A stretch of 64,000 nt of DNA. Source: Streptomyces sp. HM190. GTDB taxonomy: Bacteria; Actinomycetota; Actinomycetes; Streptomycetales; Streptomycetaceae. The DNA lies in NCBI RefSeq assembly GCF_009857135.1, contig NZ_CP047318.1:4774001-4838000 (forward strand). Reading direction: 5' to 3'. Positions 25,435 through 33,848 of this stretch are shown one piece after another. Positions within the stretch are counted from its first letter, which is position 1, and the number at the start of each line of letters is the position of its first letter. The notes below the pieces were generated by a model, which searched no databases, was not told the DNA's origin, and worked only from the letters and a program-made list of their open reading frames with translations. Made by a program: the position numbers and the translations under genes.

Positions 25435-26205
25435 TTAGTTCTTCGAGCCTGCAGGCTGTCCCGGCCGGGACGCTTTCGGTGCGGCTGCCGGACGGGTCGT
25501 GGTCGCGCGGACGTTGCGAAACCCCCGCCGCACTCGGGCGGGGGTGAGCCGACGGGGCTCGGTGCGGCGTTCCCGAGGCCGGCGGAGGTCGTCGGCGAGG
25601 GCTCGGGCGAGGCGGAGCTGGGTGTGGGCGGCGCCGATGAGCCAGGTCCACAGGTCGGCGGTGTCCGCGTGGCGGACCTTCGGGGCGGTCCAGCCGAGGG
25701 TCTGTTTCATGAGCCGGAAGGTGTGCTCGAGATCGAATCGGCGGAGGAACGACTGCCACCAGCGGTCCACGTCCGCCGGTGTGGCGGCGGTGGCCGAGCA
25801 CCACAGCCAGGCCGGCTTCGGGTCGCGATCGCCCGGCAGGTACTCGACCTTCAGACGGATCAACGTGCCGTGCAGGATGGGCAGTTCCTCTTCGGCGTGG
25901 TCCAGCCATGGGCCGCGGTGGGTGAGCCGGGGGTGCATCCGGTCCCAAGCTCTGACCTCGGCCCTGCCGTAGCGGGGGTGGTGTCTGTGACCGTGGTGAC
26001 CTCGGGCTCGTGCCAGCTGTCGGGCTTGGCGAAGGGCAGGACGCCGCCGTGCCGACGCGGCCGTCCGCCTTTCGGCCCGGAGCGGGCAGGGCCGGGGTCG
26101 CGGAGCATGACCCGGTCCGAGCGCAGACGTCCGACCAGGACGACAGGCAGGTCCGCCAGGGCGTAGGAGAGGTAGGCGACGTGCACTCCGCTGCTGTACA
26201 CACGA
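25435..26205 (-). pseudogene. 5'-truncated, frameshifted transposase (NF041680-like)
   Basis: The first part reads GVHVAYLSYALADLPVVLVG, then RLRSDRVMLRDPGPARSGPK, up to TVTDTT. A one-base shift near 25985 leads into RYGRAEVRAWDRMHPRLTHR, then RWWQSFLRRFDLEHTFRLMK and QTLGWTAPKVRHADTADLWT, ending RPGQPAGSKN. This is the catalytic C-terminal two-thirds of a DDE transposase common in Streptomyces. The N-terminus is cut off within about 5 bp of the tRNA terminator stem. Bases 25300-25434 are probably the element's own 3' end. Confidence 0.75.
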
Positions 26206-26208
26206 CAA

Positions 26209-26238
26209 AGGCCCATTCACGATCACGTGAATGGGCCT
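26209..26238 (-). terminator. terminator stem-loop after tRNA-Pro
   Basis: AGGCCCATTCACG and CGTGAATGGGCCT form a 13-bp perfect stem with a 4-nt ATCA loop, 11 bp past the tRNA 3' end on the minus strand. Confidence 0.85.
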
Positions 26239-26249
26239 CTGACCTGTGT

Positions 26250-26322
26250 CGGGGTGGCGGGATTTGAACCCACGACCTCTTCGTCCCGAACGAAGCGCGC
26301 TGCCAAGCTGCGCTACACCCCG
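26250..26322 (-). tRNA. tRNA-Pro (anticodon CGG)
   Basis: On the minus strand the sequence begins CGGGGTGTAGCGCAG and ends with the matching CACCCCG, giving a 7-bp acceptor stem. The anticodon arm is CTTCG-TTCGGGA-CGAAG, so the anticodon is CGG (proline codon CCG). The T arm carries GTTCAAATC. No encoded CCA. The DNA beyond its 3' side is transposon debris, consistent with tRNA genes being insertion hot spots; no duplicated tRNA end was found. Confidence 0.95.
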
Positions 26323-26351
26323 ATTGTCGCTGCTTGTCTCGGCGACGTCGT

Positions 26352-27185
26352 TTACTTTAGCCCACCGGGGGCTGGAGACGAAATCCGGTTTTCGGGGCGA
26401 CGGTCATGGCGGCCCGGGCGGCCTCGGCGGGGGCGGACGAGGTCGGGCCGTAGGTGGTCGACGGCGACCAGGACGAGGGCGAGGGCGTACAGGGCCAGGC
26501 CCATGAGCAGGGCGTTTCCGAGCACGCCCTTGTATCCGTGGTGGTCGACGTCCAGGAACGGGTAGAGGTACGGCGCCGGCCAGTCAGGGGTCAGCAGGGC
26601 CGCTCGGCCCAGCGTGAACGCCAGGAACGCCATGGGGTAGAGCGTCCAGGCCACGGTCTGGCTCAGCCGCAGGGCCGCCGGGCGGGTCAGCAGGAGCCAG
26701 TCCGCCACCACCGCCGCGGGGATCGCCGTGTGGAACGCCAGGTTCGTCACGGCGTGCCAGCCCGACGGTGTCACCGGCGCCCCCGTCGACGTGACCGTCA
26801 TCGAGAAGGCCGTCGTGTCCCTCATCAGAACCAGGTGGTACACCAGTGCCGCAACCATGGCGTACAGGAGCGTGCCGCCCGTCACCAGCGGTGGCAGCGG
26901 TCGGCGCGCCGCCCACGCGCGGCGGGAGGAGGCGGCGAAGACCAGCGCCACCAGCACCGCGCTCTGGACCGAGAAATAGCTGAGGGCGCGCAGGGGGCTG
27001 CCCGCGACCATCTCGATCAGTACGGCCACGGCCGCCGCCAGTGCCACCAGGGCGCGGAACGCCGCCGCGAGAGGGCGTCGAGTCGGTGCCACCACTGCCG
27101 TCGCGGGCACGATGGACGTCACCGGTGCGGGGATGCCCGAGATCGCGGGCAGGTCTGGGATGTCCCTGGGTATCGGTGCGGTCAT
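26352..27185 (-). CDS. Pr6Pr family membrane protein
   Basis: 277 residues. A Pro/Ala/Val-rich N-terminal 40 residues precedes six hydrophobic helices. The family pattern is visible: LSYFSVQSAVLVALVFAASS, ALVYHLVLMRDT, HAVTNLAFHTAIPAAVVADW, and YPFLDVDHHGYKGVLGNALL near the end. Pr6Pr proteins (FAR-17a/AIG1-like) are uncharacterised actinobacterial membrane proteins, possibly acting on lipids. The ATG is at 27185. Downstream lies tRNA-Pro on the same strand. The 266 bp upstream (27186-27451) hold only purine-rich GGAGGAC-type repeats and no gene. Confidence 0.8.
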   Translation of the reverse strand: MTAPIPRDIPDLPAISGIPAPVTSIVPATAVVAPTRRPLAAAFRALVALAAAVAVLIEMVAGSPLRALSYFSVQSAVLVALVFAASSRRAWAARRPLPPLVTGGTLLYAMVAALVYHLVLMRDTTAFSMTVTSTGAPVTPSGWHAVTNLAFHTAIPAAVVADWLLLTRPAALRLSQTVAWTLYPMAFLAFTLGRAALLTPDWPAPYLYPFLDVDHHGYKGVLGNALLMGLALYALALVLVAVDHLRPDLVRPRRGRPGRHDRRPENRISSPAPGGLK

Positions 27186-27451
27186 GCGCTCACGCTAGGC
27201 CGCACCGGCATATCGGGCTATTCGTGCGATCCGTATGGGTGGTCTGACGTCAGAATCCAGGGTCCGGAGGACGGAGGAGGGAGGACGGAGGACGGAAGTA
27301 CGGAAGTCGGATGCCGAAGGTCAGGGGCCGGTGCGAGGGCCCGCAGCCCGGGGCGTGTGGCCCGGGGCGTGTGGTCAGCGGTCCGCAGCGACCGCTGACA
27401 CCAGGCGATGGTCCATCGCCGGCTCGAACGCGCCGCCCCCACCCCACTGCC

Positions 27452-28381
27452 CTACCGATCCCTCTCCACCAGCGTCAGCAGGGACGCCTCCGGGGGGCAG
27501 GCGAAGCGGACCGGGGTGTAGCGGTTGGTGCCGCAGCCCGCGGAGACGTGCATGTAGGCAGTGTGGTCGCCGGCCGTGTGCGTGGAGAGGCCCTTCACGC
27601 GGTCCGTGTCGAGGTCGCAGTTGGTGACGAGCGCACCGTAGAAGGGGATGCACAACTGCCCGCCGTGGGTGTGGCCGGCGAGGATCAACGGGTAGCCGTC
27701 GGCGGTGAACGCGTCCAGCGACCGCAGGTACGGCGCGTGCACCACGCCCAGGGAGAGGTCGGCCGCGTCGGACGGCCCGCCGGCGACCCGGTCATAGCGG
27801 TCCCGTTTGATGTGCGGGTCGTCCAGGCCGGTGAGCTCCACCGACATGCCCTCGATCTTCAGCGTGCCGCGGGTGTTCGTGAGGTTGAGCCAGCCGGCAC
27901 CGTCGAAGCCGTCCCGCAGGTCCTCCCACGGGTTGTGGATCGCGCCGACCACCGGCTTGTTGCCGTTCAGACCGTGGCGGCCCTGCGCCTTCTCCATCAG
28001 GTACCGCGCGGGGTTGCGCAGCTTGGGGCCGTAGTAGTCGTTCGACCCGAAGACGTACGCGCCGGGGAACTCCATCAGCGGGCCCAGCGCGTCCAGCACC
28101 TCCGGGACGCCCTCGGGGTCCGACAGGTTGTCCCCGGTGTTGATCACGAAGTCGGGGCGCAGCCCGGCCAGGGAACGCAGCCAGCGCTGCTTCTTGCGCT
28201 GTCCGCTCACCATGTGGATGTCGGAGACCTGGAGTATGCGCAGCGGTCGCATGCCCGGTGGCAGCACCGGCACCGTCACCCGCCGCAGCCGGAACGAACG
28301 GGCCTCGAAACCCGCCGCGTACAACACACCGGCGGCACCGGCCGCCGCGATCCCCAGAGGTACTCCGTAACGCGCTCGCAT
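27452..28381 (-). CDS. metallophosphoesterase, membrane-anchored
   Basis: 309 residues. An N-terminal signal anchor (PLGIAAAGAAGVLYAAGF) is followed by the calcineurin-like core: ILQVSDIHM (D-x-H), INTGDN (GD), FGSNDYYG (GND-like with Ser), LSLGVVHAP and ILAGHTHGGQLCIP. The fold binds two metals and hydrolyses phosphodiesters; members with this anchor resemble YaeI/YkuE-like lipid-linked phosphatases. The GNH(D/E) motif reads GSND here, as in actinobacterial homologues I recall. It is divergent from yqeY. Substrate unknown. Confidence 0.88.
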   Translation of the reverse strand: MRARYGVPLGIAAAGAAGVLYAAGFEARSFRLRRVTVPVLPPGMRPLRILQVSDIHMVSGQRKKQRWLRSLAGLRPDFVINTGDNLSDPEGVPEVLDALGPLMEFPGAYVFGSNDYYGPKLRNPARYLMEKAQGRHGLNGNKPVVGAIHNPWEDLRDGFDGAGWLNLTNTRGTLKIEGMSVELTGLDDPHIKRDRYDRVAGGPSDAADLSLGVVHAPYLRSLDAFTADGYPLILAGHTHGGQLCIPFYGALVTNCDLDTDRVKGLSTHTAGDHTAYMHVSAGCGTNRYTPVRFACPPEASLLTLVERDR

Positions 28382-28421
28382 GCGTCCATCGTGTCAGACC
28401 CCGGCGCGCAGCCGTGCAGCC

Positions 28422-28473
28422 TGTGGACAACGGTGCCACGACCTCACCGGTCGCCAACTCGGCCTGTGGACAA
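28422..28473 (-). promoter_or_regulatory. two perfect DnaA boxes
   Basis: TGTGGACAA (the complement of TTGTCCACA) occurs at 28422-28430 and again at 28465-28473, same orientation, 43 bp apart, between the divergent phosphoesterase and yqeY genes. DnaA also acts as a transcription factor. Confidence 0.6.
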
Positions 28474-28569
28474 CCGACTCCGGGTCCGTCCCGTCGCACC
28501 GTGCCCGTTCCGCGCACAGCGGCGAAATCAAGGCGCGCCTCCCGCACCACACCTGCGACAATCGACCCC

Positions 28570-29034
28570 ATGACCACGCTCAAGTCGAAGCTGCAGGAAG
28601 ACCTCAACGCCGCGATCAAGGAGCGCGACGAGCTCCGCTCCTCGACGCTCCGGCTGACCCTCGCCGCGATCACCAAGGAGGAGGTCGCCGGTAAGGAGAA
28701 GCGCGAGCTCTCCGACGACGAGGTCCTCAAGGTGATCACCAAGGAGGCCAAGAAGCGCCGTGAGGCGGCGGACGCCTTCGCCCAGGGTGGTCGGGCCGAG
28801 TCGGCGGAGCGGGAGAAGGCCGAGGGCGAGATCCTCGCCGAGTACCTGCCCAAGCAGCTCTCCGACGAGGAGCTGAAGCAGATCGTCACCCAGGCCGTCG
28901 AGGAGGCGAAGGCGGCCGGCGCCGAGGGCCCCCGCGCGATGGGCCAGGTCATGAAGATCGTCAACCCGAAGGTGGCCGGTCTCGCCGAGGGCGGCCGCGT
29001 CGCCGCGATCGTCAAGCAGCAGCTCGCGGGCTGA
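28570..29034 (+). CDS. GatB/YqeY domain-containing protein
   Basis: 154 residues, nearly all the YqeY fold: an N-terminal helical domain (LKSKLQEDLNAAIKERDELR, then STLRLTLAAI) and a C-terminal GatB-like tail (EGPRAMGQVMKIVNPKVAGL). It resembles the tRNA-binding end of the GatB amidotransferase subunit; a role in tRNA or amidotransferase biology is presumed, not shown. The ATG at 28570 gives the usual family length. A 22-bp terminator follows. Confidence 0.92.
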   Translation: MTTLKSKLQEDLNAAIKERDELRSSTLRLTLAAITKEEVAGKEKRELSDDEVLKVITKEAKKRREAADAFAQGGRAESAEREKAEGEILAEYLPKQLSDEELKQIVTQAVEEAKAAGAEGPRAMGQVMKIVNPKVAGLAEGGRVAAIVKQQLAG

Positions 29035-29204
29035 GCGGCTGAGTGTGACCGCTTGAGGGGGCGAGACCTCCGGAGCCCCATGCCTGGGGCCCCGGACTGC
29101 CGTAAGCCCCGGGCTGCCCAGGGGGCCTGCGGCCCCTGTCCCCAGGTCCACCGAGCCACGCGGCCTGTCCTTCGAGCGGCTGAGTCTTCGGCCGCGCCCG
29201 ATGC

Positions 29205-29249
29205 GCGACGGTGGGGCGCCCCTTCTCAGAAGGGGCGCCCCACCGTCGC
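29205..29249. terminator. 22-bp perfect bidirectional terminator
   Basis: Arms 29205-29226 and 29228-29249 are perfectly complementary around a single base (29227). It lies between converging yqeY and the penicillin-binding protein gene and can serve both. Confidence 0.9.
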
Positions 29250-29284
29250 ACGCACAGGTGTCCGGGGCGCGTCAGCCCCGGCGG

Positions 29285-31591
29285 TCAGCCGCCGAAGTCG
29301 CCGAAGCCTCCGCCGCCGTTCCCGTTGCCGCGGTTCCCGCCGTTCGTCTGGCCCTGGATCCAGCCCTCGGGGATGGTGAACTCGGGGGTCGGGAACGTAC
29401 CGCCGTCGGTGCCGCCGATGAAGCCGTCGTCGCTTCCGCCGCCGTTGCCGTTCCCACCGCCGTTGCCGCTGCCGTCGCCGTTGTTGTCGTCGTCCCGGTC
29501 GCGCTCGCGCGGACGGTCCTCGGGGAGCGGGACGGTGGTGAAGCCGGGGGCGGGCTCGCCGGCCAGCGCGCCGGCCATCATGTCGCGCCAGATCGGGCCC
29601 GGGACCTTGCCACCGAAGACCTTGCCGTAGCCGACACCACCGATGGTGATGTTCACCATGCGGCGCTTGTGGGCCGGGTCGCCGACCCAGACCGCGCCGG
29701 CCATGTTCGGGGTGTAGCCCACGAACCAGGCCGCGTAACGGAAGTCCGTCGTACCGGTCTTACCGGCGCTCGGGCGGCTCGGGCCGAGGCCCGCCTCCGT
29801 ACCCGTACCGTCCTCGACCACACCCTTCAGCAGGGTGTTGATGGTGTCGGCGGTGTTCTCCGACATCGCGCGGGAGCACGTCGACTTGGGGACCTCCAGC
29901 GACTTCGACTTCTCGCCGACCCGCTGGGTGATGGACTCGATCGCGATCGGCGTGCAGTACATGCCGCGCGCGGCGAACGTCGCGTACGCGTTGGCCATGG
30001 TCAGCGGGGACATCTCCTGCGTGCCCAGCGCGATCGACGGGTTCTGGCCCATCTTCGCGCCGTCGGCCCGGTCGACGCCCATCTTCCCGGCCATCTCCGT
30101 CACCGGGCAGATGCCGATGTCCGCGATCATCTGGACGAAGTACGTGTTGACCGAGAGCGCGGTCGCCTTGCGCAGCGAGTACGGGCCGACCTCGGACTCG
30201 TTCTCGTTGGTGAGCGTGGTGCCGCTGGTGTTCACCCAGTTCTTGCCGCCGCACACCGGGATCGGGCTCGGGTACTCCATCTTGTACGGGGCGGAGTACG
30301 TCTTGCCGGGGGACATGCCGTCCTCCAGCGCCGCCGCGGCCACGATCGGCTTGAACGTCGAACCGGGCTGGTAGCCCGCGCCGCCGCCCATGCTCTTGTC
30401 GACCGAGAGGTTGATCGTCGTCTCGTTCTGCTTGACGTCCATGCCGTACGGCCGGGACTGGCCCATCCCGAGGATCTTGCCGGTGCCCGGCTCCACGATG
30501 GTGGCGGCGGTCGCCACCTCGTCCTTCTGGTAGACGTGCTTCTTGATGGACGCCTGGACCGACTTCTGGGCCTTCGGGTCCATCGTCGTCCGGATCGTGA
30601 GGCCGCCCTGGTTCCACGTCTTGGCCCGGGCCTCCTTCGTCTTGCCGAAGACCGGGTCGTTCAGGAAGACCTCGCGGACGTAGTCACAGAAGAAGCCCGC
30701 GCCCTTGACGGCCGTGATGCAGCCGTTCTTCGGCGTGCTGACGTCCAGACCGAGCGGCTTCTTCATGGCCTTGTCGGCCTCCGCCTGCGAGATGTCGCCC
30801 ACGTCGGCCATGCGCTGCAGCACGACGTTGCGCCGCTTGGTGGCCTCCTGCGGGTCGTTCACCGGGTCGTAGCGGCTCGGTGACTGCACGATGCCGGCGA
30901 GGAGCGCGGCCTCCTCGACATCCAGGTCCTTGGCCGACTTGGAGAAGTAGCGGCGGGAGGCCGCCTCGACGCCGTAGGCCTGCTGACCGAAGAACGTGAT
31001 GTTGAGGTAGTTCTCTAGGATCTTCTTCTTTCCCAGCTCCTCCTCGAGCTGGATCGCGTACTTCAGCTCGCGGATCTTGCGGCCGAGGGTCTGCTGGGTG
31101 GCCTCGGCGACCTTCGTCGGGTCGTCACCGGCCTCCTCCACCGCCACGTTCTTCACCAGCTGCTGCGTCAGCGTGGACGCGCCCTGGGTGACGCCGCCGT
31201 CCTGAGCGTTCCGGTTGAGCGCGCGCAGCACGCCCTTCAGGTCGATCGCGCCGTGCTGGTAGAAACGCGCGTCCTCGATGGCGACGATCGCCTTCTGCAT
31301 GTACGGCGAGATCTCCTTGAGATCGACCACCGTACGGTCGCGGGAGTAGACGCTGGCGATCTGGTCGCCCTTGCTGTCCAGGATCGTGGTGCGCTGGCTC
31401 AGAGGCGGCTGCTTGAGGTTGGCCGGGAGCTCGTCGAATCCCTCGACCGACCCCTTGGCGGCCAGCCCCAGGGCACCGACCGCGGGCAGCGCGATGCCCG
31501 CCATGACGGCGCCCGCGAGCACGCTGACACCGAGGAACTTGGCGGCCTGCTGCGTGGGAGACAGACCACCACCCGAGCGCTTGTTTGGCAT
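29285..31591 (-). CDS. class A penicillin-binding protein (bifunctional)
   Basis: 768 residues. A signal anchor lies near 18-45. The GT51 transglycosylase domain (about 70-245) has catalytic EDARFYQHGAID and GASTLTQQLVKN. The transpeptidase domain (about 370-650) has PGSTFKP (active Ser), LSVNTY (SxN) and GKTGTTD (KTG). The C-terminal 90 residues are Asp/Asn/Gly-rich and disordered. It polymerises and cross-links peptidoglycan outside the membrane. The ATG at 31591 has only a weak ribosome binding site. It is divergent from wblA across 408 bp, the arrangement I recall at SCO3580/SCO3579. Confidence 0.95.
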   Translation of the reverse strand: MPNKRSGGGLSPTQQAAKFLGVSVLAGAVMAGIALPAVGALGLAAKGSVEGFDELPANLKQPPLSQRTTILDSKGDQIASVYSRDRTVVDLKEISPYMQKAIVAIEDARFYQHGAIDLKGVLRALNRNAQDGGVTQGASTLTQQLVKNVAVEEAGDDPTKVAEATQQTLGRKIRELKYAIQLEEELGKKKILENYLNITFFGQQAYGVEAASRRYFSKSAKDLDVEEAALLAGIVQSPSRYDPVNDPQEATKRRNVVLQRMADVGDISQAEADKAMKKPLGLDVSTPKNGCITAVKGAGFFCDYVREVFLNDPVFGKTKEARAKTWNQGGLTIRTTMDPKAQKSVQASIKKHVYQKDEVATAATIVEPGTGKILGMGQSRPYGMDVKQNETTINLSVDKSMGGGAGYQPGSTFKPIVAAAALEDGMSPGKTYSAPYKMEYPSPIPVCGGKNWVNTSGTTLTNENESEVGPYSLRKATALSVNTYFVQMIADIGICPVTEMAGKMGVDRADGAKMGQNPSIALGTQEMSPLTMANAYATFAARGMYCTPIAIESITQRVGEKSKSLEVPKSTCSRAMSENTADTINTLLKGVVEDGTGTEAGLGPSRPSAGKTGTTDFRYAAWFVGYTPNMAGAVWVGDPAHKRRMVNITIGGVGYGKVFGGKVPGPIWRDMMAGALAGEPAPGFTTVPLPEDRPRERDRDDDNNGDGSGNGGGNGNGGGSDDGFIGGTDGGTFPTPEFTIPEGWIQGQTNGGNRGNGNGGGGFGDFGG

Positions 31592-31999
31592 GGAGGCAGC
31601 CTACGTTCTCATTCGCCGGACACGCGTATAGGCCTTGGCCTAAGCTGCTCTCAACTGTCACAACCGTTGGCCCTTGTATCAAGTACGTCCGGCGAGCCCG
31701 AATCGTTCCGACGTTCTTCCGATTTTTTTCCAGGGCTGCGTCCGGATTCACCATGTGTGTCATTCGGTGTCCGTTGTGACGGATGTCAACTGTCCCGGTC
31801 TGCCGGGATGGTCACGTATGCCCTCGGGTCACTCCCGCGGGTGATCTGCCGCTTACGCATAGTCCGTTCGGGCCATTCAAGATTGGGCCCGAAGGGGGTG
31901 TTGCGCTGTGCCCTCCTTCCGTAACGTCCTCAACTGGCGGCGGTGAATATGCCGCTGCCGCCGTGGGGGAGCCTCGATTCGGGAGAGGACGGCGCCGGT
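31592..31999. promoter_or_regulatory. wblA upstream region
   Basis: No gene is seen in these 408 bp. They contain a near-palindrome, TCACTCCCGCGGGTGA at 31829-31844 (12 of 16 symmetric), of the general TCAC...GTGA kind bound by BldD-type regulators, and a T/C-rich stretch (ccgatttttttcc, around 31721). A long leader before wblA is characteristic in Streptomyces. Confidence 0.4.
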
Positions 32000-32338
32000 A
32001 TGGGCTGGGTAACCGACTGGAGTGCGCAGGCTGCCTGCCGCACTACCGATCCGGATGAACTGTTCGTTCAAGGAGCAGCGCAGAACAGGGCCAAGGCAGT
32101 GTGCACCGGATGCCCGGTGCGGACGGAGTGCCTGGCGGACGCGCTGGACAACCGCGTCGAATTCGGCGTGTGGGGAGGAATGACGGAGCGCGAGCGCCGC
32201 GCGCTGCTGCGCAGGCGACCGACTGTCACCTCGTGGCGCAGGCTCCTGGAGACCGCGCGCACGGAGTACGAGCGTGGCGCGGGGATTCTGCCGCTCGACG
32301 ATGACGAGATGTACGAGAACTACGCGGCGGTGAGCTGA
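32000..32338 (+). CDS. wblA: WhiB-like iron-sulfur regulator WblA
   Basis: 112 residues. The four Fe-S cysteines are C13, C35, C38 and C44 (AVCTGCPVRTEC), followed by the GVWGG turn (56-60) and a basic DNA-binding tail (TERERRALLRRRPTVTSW). WblA is a pleiotropic developmental regulator that promotes the switch to sporulation and represses antibiotic production. The ATG at 32000 gives the standard length, with GAGAGGA 10 nt upstream; the frame is open to 31943. Context next to the PBP and the ArsA-like pair supports the identity. Confidence 0.95.
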   Translation: MGWVTDWSAQAACRTTDPDELFVQGAAQNRAKAVCTGCPVRTECLADALDNRVEFGVWGGMTERERRALLRRRPTVTSWRRLLETARTEYERGAGILPLDDDEMYENYAAVS

Positions 32339-32339
32339 G

Positions 32340-32364
32340 GACGAGACCCCTCGCGGGTCCCGTC
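32340..32364 (+). terminator. stem-loop after wblA
   Basis: GACGAGACCC (32340-32349) pairs with GGGTCCCGTC (32355-32364), nine of ten positions, with a 5-nt loop, starting two bases after the wblA stop. Confidence 0.6.
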
Positions 32365-32465
32365 GGTCCAGGGCGCCCTTGAGGTGTCGGCGCGTCGGGC
32401 AGGTGTGCCGGCTCTCGGGTGCCCCGAGACATCGTTCCGTCGTAGGGACACTGATCGTGCGTCGG

Positions 32466-33848
32466 TCAGTCGTCCGTGGTGGGCAGTTCCGGCCGTACGG
32501 CCGCGAGTCGGTCCCCGATGTCCCGCAGGCCAGCCAGGTCGTGGACATCGCCGGGCAGCGCGGCCACTTCGGCCACCGCCACCTCGGGATGCAGCGCGGT
32601 GAAGCGGTCACGCGTGCGCTGCTCGCGGGAGAGCAGCCGCATCCGCTCGGCGTGCAGCCGGAGCAGACCTGCGGTCAGCCGCTCGACGGCGCGGTCCGGG
32701 TCGGGGGAGCCGTCCTGGGTTCCGGTCGAGGCGGAGGATTCTGAACTGCCGGACGTGTCGGGAGAGTTACGAACTGTTTTCCCGTCCATCTGATCCACAA
32801 TGCGGGGCTCGTCAAGATTTTCCGCGGCGGCGAGCGCGCGCTCGGCGGAGAGCTGGGCCGCGCCGCTGCCGTGGACGCGGTTGAGCACCAGACCGGCCAG
32901 CGGCATGTCCTCGGCTGCCAGCCGTTCCACGAAGTACGCCGCCTCCCGCAACGCGTCCCGCTCGGGAGCGGCCACCACCAGGAACGCCGTACCGGGCGCC
33001 TGGAGCAGCTTGTACGTGGCGTCCGCGCGGGTACGGAAACCGCCGAACATGGAGTCCATCGCGGCGACGAACGTCTGTACGTCCTTGAGCAGTTGACCAC
33101 CGAGCACCTTGCCCAGGGCGCCCGTCATCATCGACATGCCGACGTTCAGGAACTTCATCCCGGCGCGCCCGCCGACCTTCGCGGGCGCCAGCAGCACCCG
33201 GATCAGCTTGCCGTCCAGGAACGAGCCGAGCCGCTTCGGGGCGTCCAGGAAGTCCAGCGCCGAACGCGACGGCGGGGTGTCGACGATGATCAGGTCCCAC
33301 TCGTCGCGGGACCGCAACTGGCCCAGCTTCTCCATCGCCATGTACTCCTGCGTGCCCGCGAAGCCGGCGGAGAGCGACTGGTAGAAGGGGTTGCTCAGGA
33401 TCGCCGACGCACGGTCGGGGTCCGCGTGCGCCTCGACGATCTCGTCGAACGTGCGCTTCATGTCGAGCATCATGGCGTGCAGTTCGCCGCCCGGCCGTCG
33501 CCCACCGTCGTCGGCCGAGCCCTCGGACGCGGCCTCGCGCCGGTCCTCGATGCCCTTCACCCGGCGTGGGGTGTTGTCCAGCGAGTCGATGCCCATGGAC
33601 TGGGCGAGCCGCCGGGCCGGGTCGATGGTCAGGACGACCACCTTCCGGCCGCGCTCCGCGGCCCGCAGCCCCAGGGCCGCCGCCGTGGTCGTCTTGCCGA
33701 CGCCGCCCGCCCCGCAGCACACCACGATGCGGGTGTCGGGGTCGTCGAGCAGCGGGTCGATCGCGAGAGGTCGGATCGAGTTGATCGCACGGTGTCCGTC
33801 AGGGGCGTGGGCCGAGTCGTGCGGGGCGGCGGCCGGGTCCGAAGTCAT
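32466..33848 (-). CDS. ArsA/Get3-like ATPase, second of pair
   Basis: 460 residues. The P-loop reads CCGAGGVGKTTTAAALG near residue 45, so the intermolecular signature lysine of deviant Walker A proteins (KGGxxGKT) is replaced by Ala. Switch regions are VVLTIDPARRLAQSMG and WDLIIVDTPPSRSALDFLDA. An Asp/Ser/Gly-rich insert lies near 345-370, then a helical C-terminus. The ATG at 33848 overlaps the upstream ATPase stop (ATGA), so the two are co-made and probably form a heterodimer. The arsenic cysteines are not evident. In Streptomyces the pair is conserved beside wblA; cargo unknown. Confidence 0.9.
   Translation of the reverse strand: MTSDPAAAPHDSAHAPDGHRAINSIRPLAIDPLLDDPDTRIVVCCGAGGVGKTTTAAALGLRAAERGRKVVVLTIDPARRLAQSMGIDSLDNTPRRVKGIEDRREAASEGSADDGGRRPGGELHAMMLDMKRTFDEIVEAHADPDRASAILSNPFYQSLSAGFAGTQEYMAMEKLGQLRSRDEWDLIIVDTPPSRSALDFLDAPKRLGSFLDGKLIRVLLAPAKVGGRAGMKFLNVGMSMMTGALGKVLGGQLLKDVQTFVAAMDSMFGGFRTRADATYKLLQAPGTAFLVVAAPERDALREAAYFVERLAAEDMPLAGLVLNRVHGSGAAQLSAERALAAAENLDEPRIVDQMDGKTVRNSPDTSGSSESSASTGTQDGSPDPDRAVERLTAGLLRLHAERMRLLSREQRTRDRFTALHPEVAVAEVAALPGDVHDLAGLRDIGDRLAAVRPELPTTDD

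Noticed and set aside
28422..28473. Replication origin
   Set aside because: Only two DnaA boxes are present here; a streptomycete oriC has many and lies beside dnaA/dnaN, which are absent.
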